A stretch of DNA of 33,680 bases from Elusimicrobiota bacterium (GTDB taxonomy: Bacteria > Elusimicrobiota > UBA5214 > JBBAAG01), in NCBI GenBank assembly GCA_041658405.1, contig JBBAAG010000027.1:1-33680 (forward strand), written 5' to 3'. The translations under genes and the position numbers were made by a program. This document shows positions 16,826 to 24,629 of the stretch, one piece after another (position 1 is the first letter of the stretch; the number at the start of each line of letters is the position of its first letter). A model generated the notes under the pieces. That model saw only the letters and a list, made by a program, of their open reading frames with translations, made no database searches and had not been told where the DNA came from.

Positions 16826-18799
16826 ATGTCATTAGTCTCCCCATCCGATTTTGATTTATGCAAAGCATGGATTACTGAATATTTAAGTGTTCTTGAATCA
16901 AAGAATACGGGTAATAAACTACCGTTTGGGTTTGAGTATGACGACAAAAAAACTGAAACGTTATTTCCAAACATTCCTGCAGAAGTTTATGAAGAGAAAT
17001 TAATTGGAAAGAAAAGGTATACAGTAAAGTTTGTTTTACCTGAAACCAAACTACAGGTAAAATGCGTACTCATACTTTATAACGACTACCCAACTATTGA
17101 ATGGACACTATTTCTTAAAAACACGGGGGATACGGATACCGGTATAATCTCGAACCTCATGCCTATAAGTGCCGGGTTTGGTATTAACGAAACTGACCAA
17201 AATACTGATTTTATTCTCAACCACCATACAGGTAGCCCGAATTCTGCTGATGATTACCGTCCCCATCGTACAACGCTGATGTACCGCCAGGCAAAACGTA
17301 TTTCCACCTGCGGCGGGCGTCCTGTCAATAGCGACTTTCCTTATTTTAACCTTGAATACGCCGGGCGCGGTGTCATCCTGGCATTAGGATGGGCAGGACA
17401 GTGGGCACTAAATTTTTTTGTGGCTAACAAAAAAATGGTATTCATTACCGGTGGGCAGGAACTTACGAGGTTCAAACTATTCCCCGGGGAAGAAGTGCGT
17501 AACCCAATGGTTGTCCTCCAGTTTTGGCATGGTGAGAACAACCGTACCCGTTCTCAAAATGTTTGGCGCCGGTGGATGCTTGAGCATAATATGCTAAGGA
17601 ATAACGGGAAACCGCTGGAACCAATGTGCGCGGGGTGTAGTTCACTGTATTACGCGGAAATGGTGCAGACAAACGAAACATGGCAAAAGTTTTTTTTGGA
17701 TAGGTATCTTGAGGAAGGTATCAAAATCAATTTCTGGTGGATGGATGCCGGGTGGTATCCCGTAAAAAAAACTTGGCATGAAACCGGTACATGGGAAGTT
17801 GATAAAACCCGTTTTCCCGGCGGGTTGCGCTCTATCACCGATTACGCGCATAAAAAAGGTGTAAATTCAATCGTATGGTTTGAACCTGAACGCGTGACAC
17901 CGGGGACGTGGTTATACGAAAACCATCCGGAATGGTTACTTGGCCTGGGGAAAGACGGTGAATGGAAACTATTAAACCTCGGGAATGCAGACGCGAGGAG
18001 TTGGTGGGTGGAACACGCGGATAAAGTTATTAATGAACAAGGGATTGATTTGTACCGTACGGATTTTAATATTGAACCGCTGAACTACTGGCGTGCAAAT
18101 GATACTCCCTGCCGCCAGGGGATTACAGAGATAAGATATGTTGAAGGATTATACGCATACCTTGACGAACTCCTGCGCCGCCATCCCGGGATGTTGATTG
18201 ATATCTGCGCTTCAGGCGGGAGAAGGAATGATGTTGAAACTTTACGCCGCGGCGTGCCGTTACTGCGGTCGGATTATATATTTAACCAGCAGGCGCAGCA
18301 GCAGCATACATACAGTATATCTTCGTGGATACCGTATTACGGGACTGGGTTTTGGATCAATAAAACAGGATATCTTATCCGCAGTGTTCTTACTGCGCCG
18401 TTTATAATATACGGTTATGACATGCGTGATAAAACACAGGATTATAATACTATCCGCGAAGTTGAAGCTTTACGTAAAAGAATTACAAAACTGTTCTTAG
18501 GTGATTACTACCCTCTGACCCCATATATCAACGATAACAACCACTGGCTCGCGTGGCAGTTTAACTGTCCGTCATCAGGGGAGGGTGTACTACAGGCATT
18601 TATCCGGGAGAATACCGCGGTTGCTGCTATGAAGTTCAGGTTATACGGGCTTGAACGTGAAGCTGTATACGAGGTGGAAGATATTGATAAGAAAGAAACG
18701 GTTAAACTCACGGGTAGTGAACTAATGGATACCGGTTTGTTGGTAACACCGTCAACCCAACCCTCAGCTATAATTATGTTTTATAAAAAAGTTATATGA
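16826..18799 (+). CDS. GH36-family alpha-galactosidase-like glycoside hydrolase
   Basis: The 657-residue protein has the GH36 layout: an N-terminal beta-supersandwich (to about 270), a TIM barrel (about 280-560) and a short C-terminal beta domain. Barrel landmarks are WWMDAGW (304-310), WFEPERV (351-357), the nucleophile region LYRTDFN with Asp413, CASGGRR (461-467) and the acid/base region RSDY with Asp483. GH36 enzymes release terminal alpha-galactose, or alpha-N-acetylgalactosamine in some members, with retention. The LYRTDFN context departs slightly from the common KxD nucleophile motif, so the exact sugar is open. No signal peptide, so it acts on imported oligosaccharides. AAGGTG precedes the ATG. 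It lies between two sialidase-like paralogues in one transcription unit. Confidence 0.85.
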   Translation: MSLVSPSDFDLCKAWITEYLSVLESKNTGNKLPFGFEYDDKKTETLFPNIPAEVYEEKLIGKKRYTVKFVLPETKLQVKCVLILYNDYPTIEWTLFLKNTGDTDTGIISNLMPISAGFGINETDQNTDFILNHHTGSPNSADDYRPHRTTLMYRQAKRISTCGGRPVNSDFPYFNLEYAGRGVILALGWAGQWALNFFVANKKMVFITGGQELTRFKLFPGEEVRNPMVVLQFWHGENNRTRSQNVWRRWMLEHNMLRNNGKPLEPMCAGCSSLYYAEMVQTNETWQKFFLDRYLEEGIKINFWWMDAGWYPVKKTWHETGTWEVDKTRFPGGLRSITDYAHKKGVNSIVWFEPERVTPGTWLYENHPEWLLGLGKDGEWKLLNLGNADARSWWVEHADKVINEQGIDLYRTDFNIEPLNYWRANDTPCRQGITEIRYVEGLYAYLDELLRRHPGMLIDICASGGRRNDVETLRRGVPLLRSDYIFNQQAQQQHTYSISSWIPYYGTGFWINKTGYLIRSVLTAPFIIYGYDMRDKTQDYNTIREVEALRKRITKLFLGDYYPLTPYINDNNHWLAWQFNCPSSGEGVLQAFIRENTAVAAMKFRLYGLEREAVYEVEDIDKKETVKLTGSELMDTGLLVTPSTQPSAIIMFYKKVI

Positions 18800-18823
18800 T
18801 AAACCTGGGAAGGAAAAGTGAAG

Positions 18824-19975
18824 ATGTATCTTCAAAAAAAGATGTTGTCCTGTTTATTGGTTGCTATTGCGACATCCATAAACTTTTGTGAGGGAAGCAC
18901 CGTGAAAATCTCAACCGGCGTGGTATACCAAAATGATAAAAGTTACAGTACATTCCCCGGGGTTGTCAAACTACAGTCCGGTGACTTACTCGTTGTTTTC
19001 CGTGAAGCTCCGCGTCGTAAGAAGATTACGCATATCGATCCGGAATCAAAAATTTCGTTTATGCGGTCAAAGGATAACGGGCAAACCTGGCAACCCGCGG
19101 GTGAGGTTGTATCGGGGAAAGAATCAATTGGCCTCCAGGACCCGTCAGTTATGCAGATGAAAGACGGGACGTTGATACTATCCTCATTTATGTGGGAATT
19201 ATATGTCAGTACGGACGAGATGAAAGCCCGGGGGGTTAAGACATCAAGGAAACACACTTTTGGAAAGTACCGGTATGCCGGTGTCCCAGGGGTATATATT
19301 TGGAGGTCGGTGGATGAAGGTAAAACATGGGATGGCCCTGTGGCGAACCTTACTGACGTTCCGCCGTTGAGATTGATCGCAACATCAGAACCTGCGATTG
19401 AAGTCCAGCCTGGTGAACTATTACTGCCACTATACGGTGGGCCCGGGGGTAAAAGTATCGTTGTGCTTGTAAGTTCAAAAGACAGGGGTACGGCCTGGGT
19501 GAAAGTTGGGGAGATACGTACTGCTCAAGATAATAAAGACGGCCTTCAGGAACCGGGCTTACTAAAACTTTCTGATGATAAAGTTGTGTGTATCAGCCGG
19601 CCCACACCGCAGGAGGTGGGGTTTAGTTACCAGTCAGTATCGGAAGATAACGGGAGAACCTGGACCCCGGCAGTACGCACATCGTTCTGGGGATACCCGT
19701 CAAACTTGTTATTATTGAGTAACAACAACGTATTATGTTCCTATGGGTACCGCAAAGCACCCTATGGCGTCCGTGCGTGTATCAGCCGGGATGAATGTAA
19801 AACCTGGGATATTGAGAACGAGCTTGTATTATACACAGACGCACCCGGGGGTGATCTCGGGTATCCAAGTTCAGTGGAATTACCTGATGGTAATGTGTTA
19901 ACAGTATATTACACGCATACAAGTAAAGGCGATGACGGGGTTAGGTATATCGCGTTAACAATATTTAAACCGTAG
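18824..19975 (+). CDS. Exported Asp-box (sialidase-like) beta-propeller protein
   Basis: A close paralogue of the 15.8-kb gene with an added signal peptide, MYLQKKMLSCLLVAIATSIN, so this copy acts in the periplasm or outside. ATG 18824 is preferred because AGGA stands 9 bases before it; GTG 18818 would leave only 3 bases. The Asp boxes are SKDNGQTW, SVDEGKTW, SKDRGTAW (imperfect), SEDNGRTW and SRDECKTW (the Gly is replaced by Cys), so two boxes have drifted. The propeller core LIATSEPAIEVQPGELLLPLYG matches the first copy. Substrate class as for the paralogue. Its export suggests a division of labour in which one copy trims outside and the other finishes inside with the GH36 enzyme. Last gene of the operon. 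Confidence 0.75.
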   Translation: MYLQKKMLSCLLVAIATSINFCEGSTVKISTGVVYQNDKSYSTFPGVVKLQSGDLLVVFREAPRRKKITHIDPESKISFMRSKDNGQTWQPAGEVVSGKESIGLQDPSVMQMKDGTLILSSFMWELYVSTDEMKARGVKTSRKHTFGKYRYAGVPGVYIWRSVDEGKTWDGPVANLTDVPPLRLIATSEPAIEVQPGELLLPLYGGPGGKSIVVLVSSKDRGTAWVKVGEIRTAQDNKDGLQEPGLLKLSDDKVVCISRPTPQEVGFSYQSVSEDNGRTWTPAVRTSFWGYPSNLLLLSNNNVLCSYGYRKAPYGVRACISRDECKTWDIENELVLYTDAPGGDLGYPSSVELPDGNVLTVYYTHTSKGDDGVRYIALTIFKP

Positions 19976-20000
19976 ACGAACTAAAAATATTTGATATAAT
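19973..20000 (+). promoter_or_regulatory. Extended -10 promoter of the small zinc-ribbon gene
   Basis: TGATATAAT (19992-20000) is an extended -10 element; TAGACG (19973-19978) is a weak -35 at 16 bases. The predicted start is near 20007, leaving a leader of about 60 bases. That leader contains the palindrome TTTTTCGAAAAA (20041-20052), which overlaps the Shine-Dalgarno by two bases. Confidence 0.5.
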
Positions 20001-20065
20001 ATATTTTGTGTAGGTAATGGTAGTATTAGTTAATCAGTATTTTTTCGAAAAAGGAGAACGTAACA

Positions 20066-20215
20066 ATGGCTAAGGGTAGATGTATGAAGTGCAAAAAAGA
20101 AGTTGAGATCAAAGACGGTGCGGAAGTCGTTATGAAGAACGGTATGAAAGCCGTTAAAGGCGTATGCCCGGATTGCGGAACAAAAGTTTTCCGGATCTTA
20201 GGTAAAGCGAAGTAA
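20066..20215 (+). CDS. DUF5679-type small zinc-ribbon protein (49 aa)
   Basis: A 49-residue protein, MAKGRCMKCKKEVEIKDGAE..., preceded by AAGGAG (20051-20056) 9 bases before the ATG. Two Cys pairs, C6-MK-C9 near the N-terminus and C34-PD-C37 near the C-terminus, can hold one zinc ion as a rubredoxin-like knuckle pair. The overall pattern (RCMKCKKEVEIKD, then GMKAVKGVCPDCGTKVFRILGK) matches the small DUF5679 family found across bacteria and archaea, whose function is unknown. It has its own promoter and a strong terminator, so it is an independent, probably well-expressed unit. Lys and Gly richness suggests nucleic-acid contact, but that is only inference. Confidence 0.85.
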   Translation: MAKGRCMKCKKEVEIKDGAEVVMKNGMKAVKGVCPDCGTKVFRILGKAK

Positions 20216-20241
20216 GTTATTATCTATCTGTAAATTAAATA

Positions 20242-20288
20242 AATCCCTCGGTTTTCTTCTTCTGAAGGCAACCGGGGGATTTTATTTA
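20242..20288 (+). terminator. Rho-independent terminator, probably bidirectional
   Basis: AATCCCTCGGTT (20242-20253) pairs with AACCGGGGGATT (20270-20281) as a 12-bp stem with one T-G wobble and a 16-base loop, followed by TTTTATTT. On the minus strand the same stem is followed by TTTATTTAATTT, so it can also end the tRNA-Ala transcript. Confidence 0.85.
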
Positions 20289-20305
20289 TATCTGTTAAAG
20301 TTAAG

Positions 20306-20378
20306 TGGAGGTGACCAGAGTTGAACTGGCGACCCTCTGCATGCCATGCAGATGCTCTCCCAACTGAGCTACACCCCC
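20306..20378 (-). tRNA. tRNA-Ala (anticodon GGC)
   Basis: Read on the minus strand, the 73-base gene folds as a full cloverleaf. The acceptor GGGGGTG pairs with CACCTCC (one G-T pair). The D arm is GCTCAGTTGGGAGAGC. The anticodon stem TCTGC/GCAGA has loop ATGGCAT, giving anticodon GGC (Ala). The T arm GCCAG-TTCAACT-CTGGT is intact. The discriminator is A, and CCA is not encoded. It marks the border between the GC-richer left part and the AT-rich accessory block on the right. Confidence 0.95.
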
Positions 20379-20388
20379 ATTGTTTTAC

Positions 20389-20417
20389 ATATTACTTATT
20401 TGGCAATACAAATTCAA
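20389..20417 (-). promoter_or_regulatory. Promoter of tRNA-Ala
   Basis: TTGAAT (20417-20412), exactly 17 bases, then TAATAT (20394-20389) on the minus strand. The expected start lies a few bases before the mature tRNA 5' end at 20378. Confidence 0.65.
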
Positions 20418-20801
20418 CAGTTTTGTCATTTTATTTGTCTCCTGTTTTTGCCAATTCTTTCCATTTTCTTGCCACTCTTTGCCTCGGATCTACTAATTTC
20501 TGAGTGGTAATATCCGTCGAGTTTGCTATCTCCGTGCTATCCCAAACCAACACCCCATGACGCGATTTTCTTCATATTTCTCGTATGTAGCCCTTGTTTT
20601 ATAAGCCGATAAAAACGCTATCTTGACTAAAACCACTGTGTAATCCGGTGAAAGTTGCCACCCTGTCCGGTTTGAAGTTTGCCATAATTGCCAGCATTCA
20701 AATTTCACAAGTACAGTTTACGAAAAGTGGCAATTTTGAACCGGAATCTACACGATTTCTAATATGTAGTCATAATCATCTAAAGTAAAAACATTCATTC
20801 T
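20418..20801. other. Intergenic stretch with decayed coding remnants and repeated TTGCCA words
   Basis: No intact gene is seen. On the minus strand a 46-codon open stretch without a start (20571 to stop 20431) reads RHGVLVWDSTEIANSTDITT... then LVDPRQRVARKWKELAKTGDK. It looks like the C-terminus of a real protein; the frame 20708-20526 next to it may be another piece. I cannot name the parent; a mobile-element gene is possible given the tRNA next door. A further 16-codon frame (MNVFTLDDYDYILEIV) directly follows the serine proteinase gene. TTGCCA or its complement occurs seven times between 20401 and 20733. Confidence 0.45.
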
Positions 20802-21695
20802 TTATTTAGCAGCAACAAATATCATTTTTACACCACGATGATTTTCAACTATCTTTATAGCAGAAGAACTGGCAAATGTATTCATAAAAGCATGATGTAT
20901 CGTTAATACAGTATCCTGAAAAGGTTTGCCTGAATCTTCTATCAGTATAACCTTTACCCCTTTTTGAAGAAGGACATCAGGAGAAAAATGTCTTTCATGT
21001 GTTTTAGATATTTCATGTTTTGACAAATACTTGGTAATTCTTTTTGCTTTTTTTCTGGCATCTGTCTGGTTTTTAAACATACCATCCATTAACCATTTTA
21101 CCACCATTTGTTCGGACCATTTTATTGCTTTTTCACAATCACCTATAAAAGTTGGATGATATTTTGCCAGTATAGTTTGCCAAACAGGAATCGTAGAATT
21201 ATCAGATTTAATTTCTTGTTTTGCCCTCTCAAATTCTTCTATAACTCCTTGTGCTGAAATACCGCCAAACTGTGGGTCAATGGGACCTAAACTAGAATGC
21301 TTACCCATTAGAATTTCTTTACAAGAACATGCTATCATAGTTCCAGCAGACATAGCAAGTTGAGGTATTATGGCTCTTATATTTGTACCAAACATTGCTC
21401 TTAAATAATCAACCAAAGATTCGGTTGCCGCCACATTACCACCAGGAGTATGTAATATCAAATCTAATCCTTTTGTTTTATCCAATTGATGTATAGTTGT
21501 CATAAAAGCATTTTTGTCGGAATCGGATATTCCAGCGTTCCCGGGTTTTGATAACCAACCCGAATAGTATGCTATAACATTTCTCTTCGTAATCTTATTT
21601 AATATTTTCATATATTTGTTTCGCACAGCATCCAAAGGATTGTTTTGTCGTTGAAATTCATTAATTTCCGATAATACCTTAGTCCAGTTAGGCAT
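20802..21695 (-). CDS. Clp-fold serine proteinase of the SDH family (PF01972-like)
   Basis: 297 residues from ATG 21695 (MPNWTKVLSEIN), the typical start of this family; it has an AAAAGGA site and begins just after the upstream stop. A longer frame to 21716 overlaps the upstream gene. The Clp/crotonase-fold landmarks are DLILHTPGGN (about 78-87, oxyanion loop), PQLAMSAGTMIA (Ser116, likely nucleophile) and SSLGPIDPQFGG (Asp140). The family, named serine dehydrogenase proteinase and related to SppA/ClpP-fold proteases, is soluble or weakly membrane-linked. The C-terminal part (HERHFSPDVLLQKGVKVILIED and DTVLTIHHAFMNTFASSSAIKIVENHRG) also fits. It forms a two-gene unit with the 70-residue protein upstream. 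The target is unknown. A ClpX-like ATPase lies about 7 kb away, but a link is speculative. Confidence 0.82.
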   Translation of the reverse strand: MPNWTKVLSEINEFQRQNNPLDAVRNKYMKILNKITKRNVIAYYSGWLSKPGNAGISDSDKNAFMTTIHQLDKTKGLDLILHTPGGNVAATESLVDYLRAMFGTNIRAIIPQLAMSAGTMIACSCKEILMGKHSSLGPIDPQFGGISAQGVIEEFERAKQEIKSDNSTIPVWQTILAKYHPTFIGDCEKAIKWSEQMVVKWLMDGMFKNQTDARKKAKRITKYLSKHEISKTHERHFSPDVLLQKGVKVILIEDSGKPFQDTVLTIHHAFMNTFASSSAIKIVENHRGVKMIFVAAK

Positions 21696-21696
21696 A

Positions 21697-21909
21697 TTAA
21701 ATAGAATCCTTTTCATTCAGCTTTTCTGAGGAGTACAAAACAAAAGTAGTTTGTTCGTCTTGAGGGATTGAGCATTTTTTTATTGAACGTGCAAAATCTT
21801 CTGCACCTGTATATTTTTTTAGCGAATTCTCTGCGATTCCTAAAATATTGAAAAGCTGAAGTATCTCTCTTTGTTTTACTATGTCAGTATTGTTTCCTTT
21901 TTTTTTCAT
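21697..21909 (-). CDS. Small charged protein upstream of the serine proteinase (70 aa)
   Basis: Starts at ATG 21909 with GAGGG about 6 bases before it; the TTG at 21921 is part of that ribosome site and is not used. The sequence MKKKGNNTDIVKQREILQLFNILGIAENSL... is predicted helical and charged, with no cysteines and no membrane segment. The pattern KQREILQLFNILGIAE hints at a helical DNA-binding or adaptor domain, but I do not recognise the family. It sits under a near-consensus promoter and its stop is 1 base before the proteinase ATG, so both are co-translated. It might be a substrate adaptor, regulator or partner of the proteinase. Confidence 0.65.
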   Translation of the reverse strand: MKKKGNNTDIVKQREILQLFNILGIAENSLKKYTGAEDFARSIKKCSIPQDEQTTFVLYSSEKLNEKDSI

Positions 21910-21935
21910 TGTTACCCTCAATTACTTTTAATGAT

Positions 21936-21963
21936 ATTATACATTTTTAGTCAACAATGTCAA
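21936..21963 (-). promoter_or_regulatory. Near-consensus promoter of the small-protein/serine-proteinase unit
   Basis: TTGACA (21963-21958), 16 bases, TATAAT (21941-21936) on the minus strand. The predicted start near 21929 leaves a leader of about 20 bases that contains the GAGGG site. Confidence 0.8.
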
Positions 21964-22193
21964 AACACATCTTTTCATACTATTTTCCCTTTGTTTCAGG
22001 AGTTTATCACTCCCAGACGCAAAGTAACCACTCTTACTGTGCCATATCGCATTGCATCTTACTGTATATACAGAACTGGAGCTAGGATTTGAAACTCACA
22101 AAATTATAACTTGAAGTACTATCTGATTAGATTAGAAAAACCGTCAATGTTAACTTAAAGAGACCTTGAACAATAAATGCTTTTGTTACTGGT
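21964..22193. other. Intergenic region with a 12-bp palindrome
   Basis: No gene is supported. CTGTATATACAG at 22062-22073 is a perfect 12-bp palindrome, about 100 bases upstream of the proteinase promoter and about 120 bases past the restriction gene stop. GGAGT-TTATC-ACTCC near 22001-22015 is a weak hairpin. Neither is followed by a T-run, so no terminator is seen for the restriction-modification operon. Confidence 0.4.
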
Positions 22194-22973
22194 CTACCTA
22201 TTATATTTTATAAAATATTGGTCTATTTCTGACCTTAACTCAATCCCTACTCTCTCGAAGCATCCCAACAAATCTTCATATGCACCCTTACCACCTAAAA
22301 AATCCCAGAACTCGCTCGCCACTTTCAGTTCTTTATCCAAATCCAGCATTCCCCTCATTGTCCAACGATTGTAGGGGTCCGGTTCATATGGATTATAAGG
22401 TATCGCAATTAGTGTATGTATCTTAATCGACGGATTTGAAGCTAATACAGCTGCCACCCATTCAAGTAGCGTCCTCTTAAATTCCTTAAAACCACCGGCA
22501 TTAGGTTTTGCCGTTTTAATATCAAATAAAAAAAGCTCATCTTTACTTTTGTGTACTAGTAAATCTATTTGAGTGGGTTTAACCTTTTGCATATTTGATG
22601 TCTTACATACTTTCCTTATGGTTTCAATTTCTTTCTCTTTATCTGGTTCTTTCTTTGCTGTTGTTAAATCGTCCATTATTTTTTGAATAACCGTATGAGC
22701 TTCTTTACTTATGTAATTCCCTGCAACAACATGCGTCTCTGCTTCTTGATAATTTTGTTTTGCCAAAACAAGTGCAACAGGCTCAAAAATACTTGTTCCG
22801 AAATTAGTATTCAAAGAATGTATAAATGAATACAAAGCCAATCTATCTTTTCCTAAAAGTCTTGTATGAAAAGGCATTGAAGCTGGTTCTGGTTTATAAC
22901 TTTGAAACTTGTTTCTAAGCCCCTTTATTAGAACGGATTCAACTTGGGTTATTTGCATTTTGTTCAGTGGCAT
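22194..22973 (-). CDS. TdeIII-family type II restriction endonuclease
   Basis: 259 residues. The protein resembles the TdeIII/MjaII restriction family, whose known members cut GGNCC. A PD-(D/E)XK-type active site is visible as TQID (Asp137), then FLFDIK (Asp151-x-Lys153). The following segment EWVAAVLASNPSIKIHTLIAIPYNPYEPDPYNRWTMRG is the block I associate with this family, and the C-terminal DLLGCFERVGIELR also fits. It starts 2 bases after the methyltransferase stop, so the pair is translated from one mRNA with the methylase first, which favours protection before cutting. No truncation is seen; the length is in the usual range. The recognition site is inferred from family only. Confidence 0.82.
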   Translation of the reverse strand: MPLNKMQITQVESVLIKGLRNKFQSYKPEPASMPFHTRLLGKDRLALYSFIHSLNTNFGTSIFEPVALVLAKQNYQEAETHVVAGNYISKEAHTVIQKIMDDLTTAKKEPDKEKEIETIRKVCKTSNMQKVKPTQIDLLVHKSKDELFLFDIKTAKPNAGGFKEFKRTLLEWVAAVLASNPSIKIHTLIAIPYNPYEPDPYNRWTMRGMLDLDKELKVASEFWDFLGGKGAYEDLLGCFERVGIELRSEIDQYFIKYNR

Positions 22974-22975
22974 TT

Positions 22976-24562
22976 TTATATCCCTTTTAAATGAAAAATT
23001 ATCTCCGAATACGCACCCTTATCTTTTTCAGTTCTATTAAGCACAGGACGTTTGAATTGGCTTACTATTTTCATCCCAGCTTGTTTGGCGATTGTCGGAT
23101 ATAGATTATATTTATCATTTGCTACCAAAAACACGTGATAATCATCGGCAAAATACTTTTTACAGTTATTCAATACATCCGAGATTCCTTGAGCATACGA
23201 TTTTTTGGCTTCATTTCCTTGTCCTTTAAAAAGCGGACCTATCTCTAACTCATCTTTCCTTTCAAACCCAAATAAGTCATACGCATATGCGTGCTGTTCA
23301 TGATAATTTATCAATCCAACATACGGCGGGCTTGAAAAGATTCCCCTAATTTTTTTATTCCTAAGAAGCGTATCAAATTTGTTTCCTTGCCTTCTAAATT
23401 TAGAGAATATATTTATCGTACGTGTATCTCCTGTCAAACAAGTTTGAAACGTATCAGTCCTTATTTTATTAAATTCAATAAGTCGTTTAATCGTATCTTC
23501 GCTATACCGTTCCCACCAACTTAGTATTGAAAACAAAGGTTTACATATTTTCCCGTGTTTTGAGCAGTAATACGTCGTCGTAATGGGTTCTTTTAACGTT
23601 GCTAAATCCGAATGAGTTGTTGCCCGACAAGAACGTATGGTACGACTTAAAATTATTTTTATTATTTTCCTTAAATTTGAATCCTCAACCTTCTCAACGA
23701 GCCTATTAACAAACTCGATTTCAGAACGTATGTGTTTCAAATACCATTTATCTAAAAAGCTGCCGGTCTTCTCTTGTCTAAGTTGTATGTTGTATTGTTT
23801 AATAAGACCTAAGTATATCGGCAAAAACTGCCTCTCTTTTTCATCACCATATTTATCTTCATTTATTTCTCCTCGATTCAATTTATACTCAAATTCTGGC
23901 GAGGGAAAGTATTTATTATTAAACACTTGTAATTCTTTTAACAAGTGATTTTCAAAAGTTATTGTATTTGAATCAGCGATAAATTTCCTTAGAGCTTCCG
24001 TGATTTTATCTGTTTCGTTATACAATTCGGTTAAATTATATCTTCCAATCTTGGCGTTGCTAATCATTACATTAAAAGCAGATATGTCTACTCCTATAGC
24101 ATGAATACCAAGTTCATTAGCTTGAACTAAAGTAGTTCCACTACCACAAAAAGGGTCCAAAACAATATCGTCTTTTCGAAAATAAACTTCTTTTTTAAAA
24201 TCGTCCGTATGTTCATCCAAAAAATACTCTACCAGTTGAGGAATAAACTTGCCCTTATACGGATGTAGACGATGTACATGTTTTGTGGTTTCAGCTTCTT
24301 TAAGATAATCAAATGATAACGCCCAATTTAAGTCTTTACCTAATTTTTCTTTCCAACTGATTTCACGTTGACCCAGAAATGACTGATAGTATTGTTTCAA
24401 ATCGCCTAAATTGACTAATGTAGTTCCGTTGTCTCCAATTTTTTTAATCCTTCCATATTGTATCAGATATGAAATATTAGATGGCGATACGTGTTTATTC
24501 AAATAGCTAGTTGCCCACTCACTAGCTTGTTTTATCGTAAGTAACTCTGTTGCATTAACCAT
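22976..24562 (-). CDS. N4-cytosine/N6-adenine DNA methyltransferase of the TdeIII-type system
   Basis: 528 residues with GGAGAG 8 bases before the ATG. Residues 1-60 form a small DNA-binding-like domain (TIKQASEWATSYLNKHVSPSNISYLIQYGRIKKI, excisionase/MerR-like helix-turn-helix). The SAM site is DPFCGSGTTLVQA (136-148) followed by GVDIS (157-161). The catalytic motif SPPY lies at 411-414. SPPY is typical of N4-cytosine methylases, which fits protection of a C in GGNCC. The 250-residue stretch between SAM and catalytic motifs probably holds the target recognition part, an alpha-like order. It has its own extended -10 promoter and leads the operon with the restriction enzyme. No frameshift is seen, so the system looks intact. 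Confidence 0.87.
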   Translation of the reverse strand: MVNATELLTIKQASEWATSYLNKHVSPSNISYLIQYGRIKKIGDNGTTLVNLGDLKQYYQSFLGQREISWKEKLGKDLNWALSFDYLKEAETTKHVHRLHPYKGKFIPQLVEYFLDEHTDDFKKEVYFRKDDIVLDPFCGSGTTLVQANELGIHAIGVDISAFNVMISNAKIGRYNLTELYNETDKITEALRKFIADSNTITFENHLLKELQVFNNKYFPSPEFEYKLNRGEINEDKYGDEKERQFLPIYLGLIKQYNIQLRQEKTGSFLDKWYLKHIRSEIEFVNRLVEKVEDSNLRKIIKIILSRTIRSCRATTHSDLATLKEPITTTYYCSKHGKICKPLFSILSWWERYSEDTIKRLIEFNKIRTDTFQTCLTGDTRTINIFSKFRRQGNKFDTLLRNKKIRGIFSSPPYVGLINYHEQHAYAYDLFGFERKDELEIGPLFKGQGNEAKKSYAQGISDVLNNCKKYFADDYHVFLVANDKYNLYPTIAKQAGMKIVSQFKRPVLNRTEKDKGAYSEIIFHLKGI

Positions 24563-24586
24563 TTATTTCTCTCCGTTTTAGAAATT

Positions 24587-24595
24587 ATTATACCA
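24587..24595 (-). promoter_or_regulatory. Extended -10 promoter of the restriction-modification operon
   Basis: TGGTATAAT on the minus strand (24595-24587), with only a weak -35 (TTCCGA-like). The predicted start is near 24580, 18 bases before the methylase ATG. Confidence 0.6.
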
Positions 24596-24629
24596 AAATA
24601 CCATCGGAACTGCCATAGTTTTTTCGTTT

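Noticed and set aside
20735..20755. Minus-strand GGTTCAAAATTGCC resembling a tRNA T arm
   Set aside because: The flanking bases do not pair as a T stem and no acceptor or anticodon arm is present.
22068..22100. Minus-strand TTTCAAATCCTAGCTCC resembling a tRNA 3' end
   Set aside because: No T-stem pairing and no cloverleaf upstream; it does not match the tRNA-Ala 3' end, so it is not an attachment-site copy by eye.
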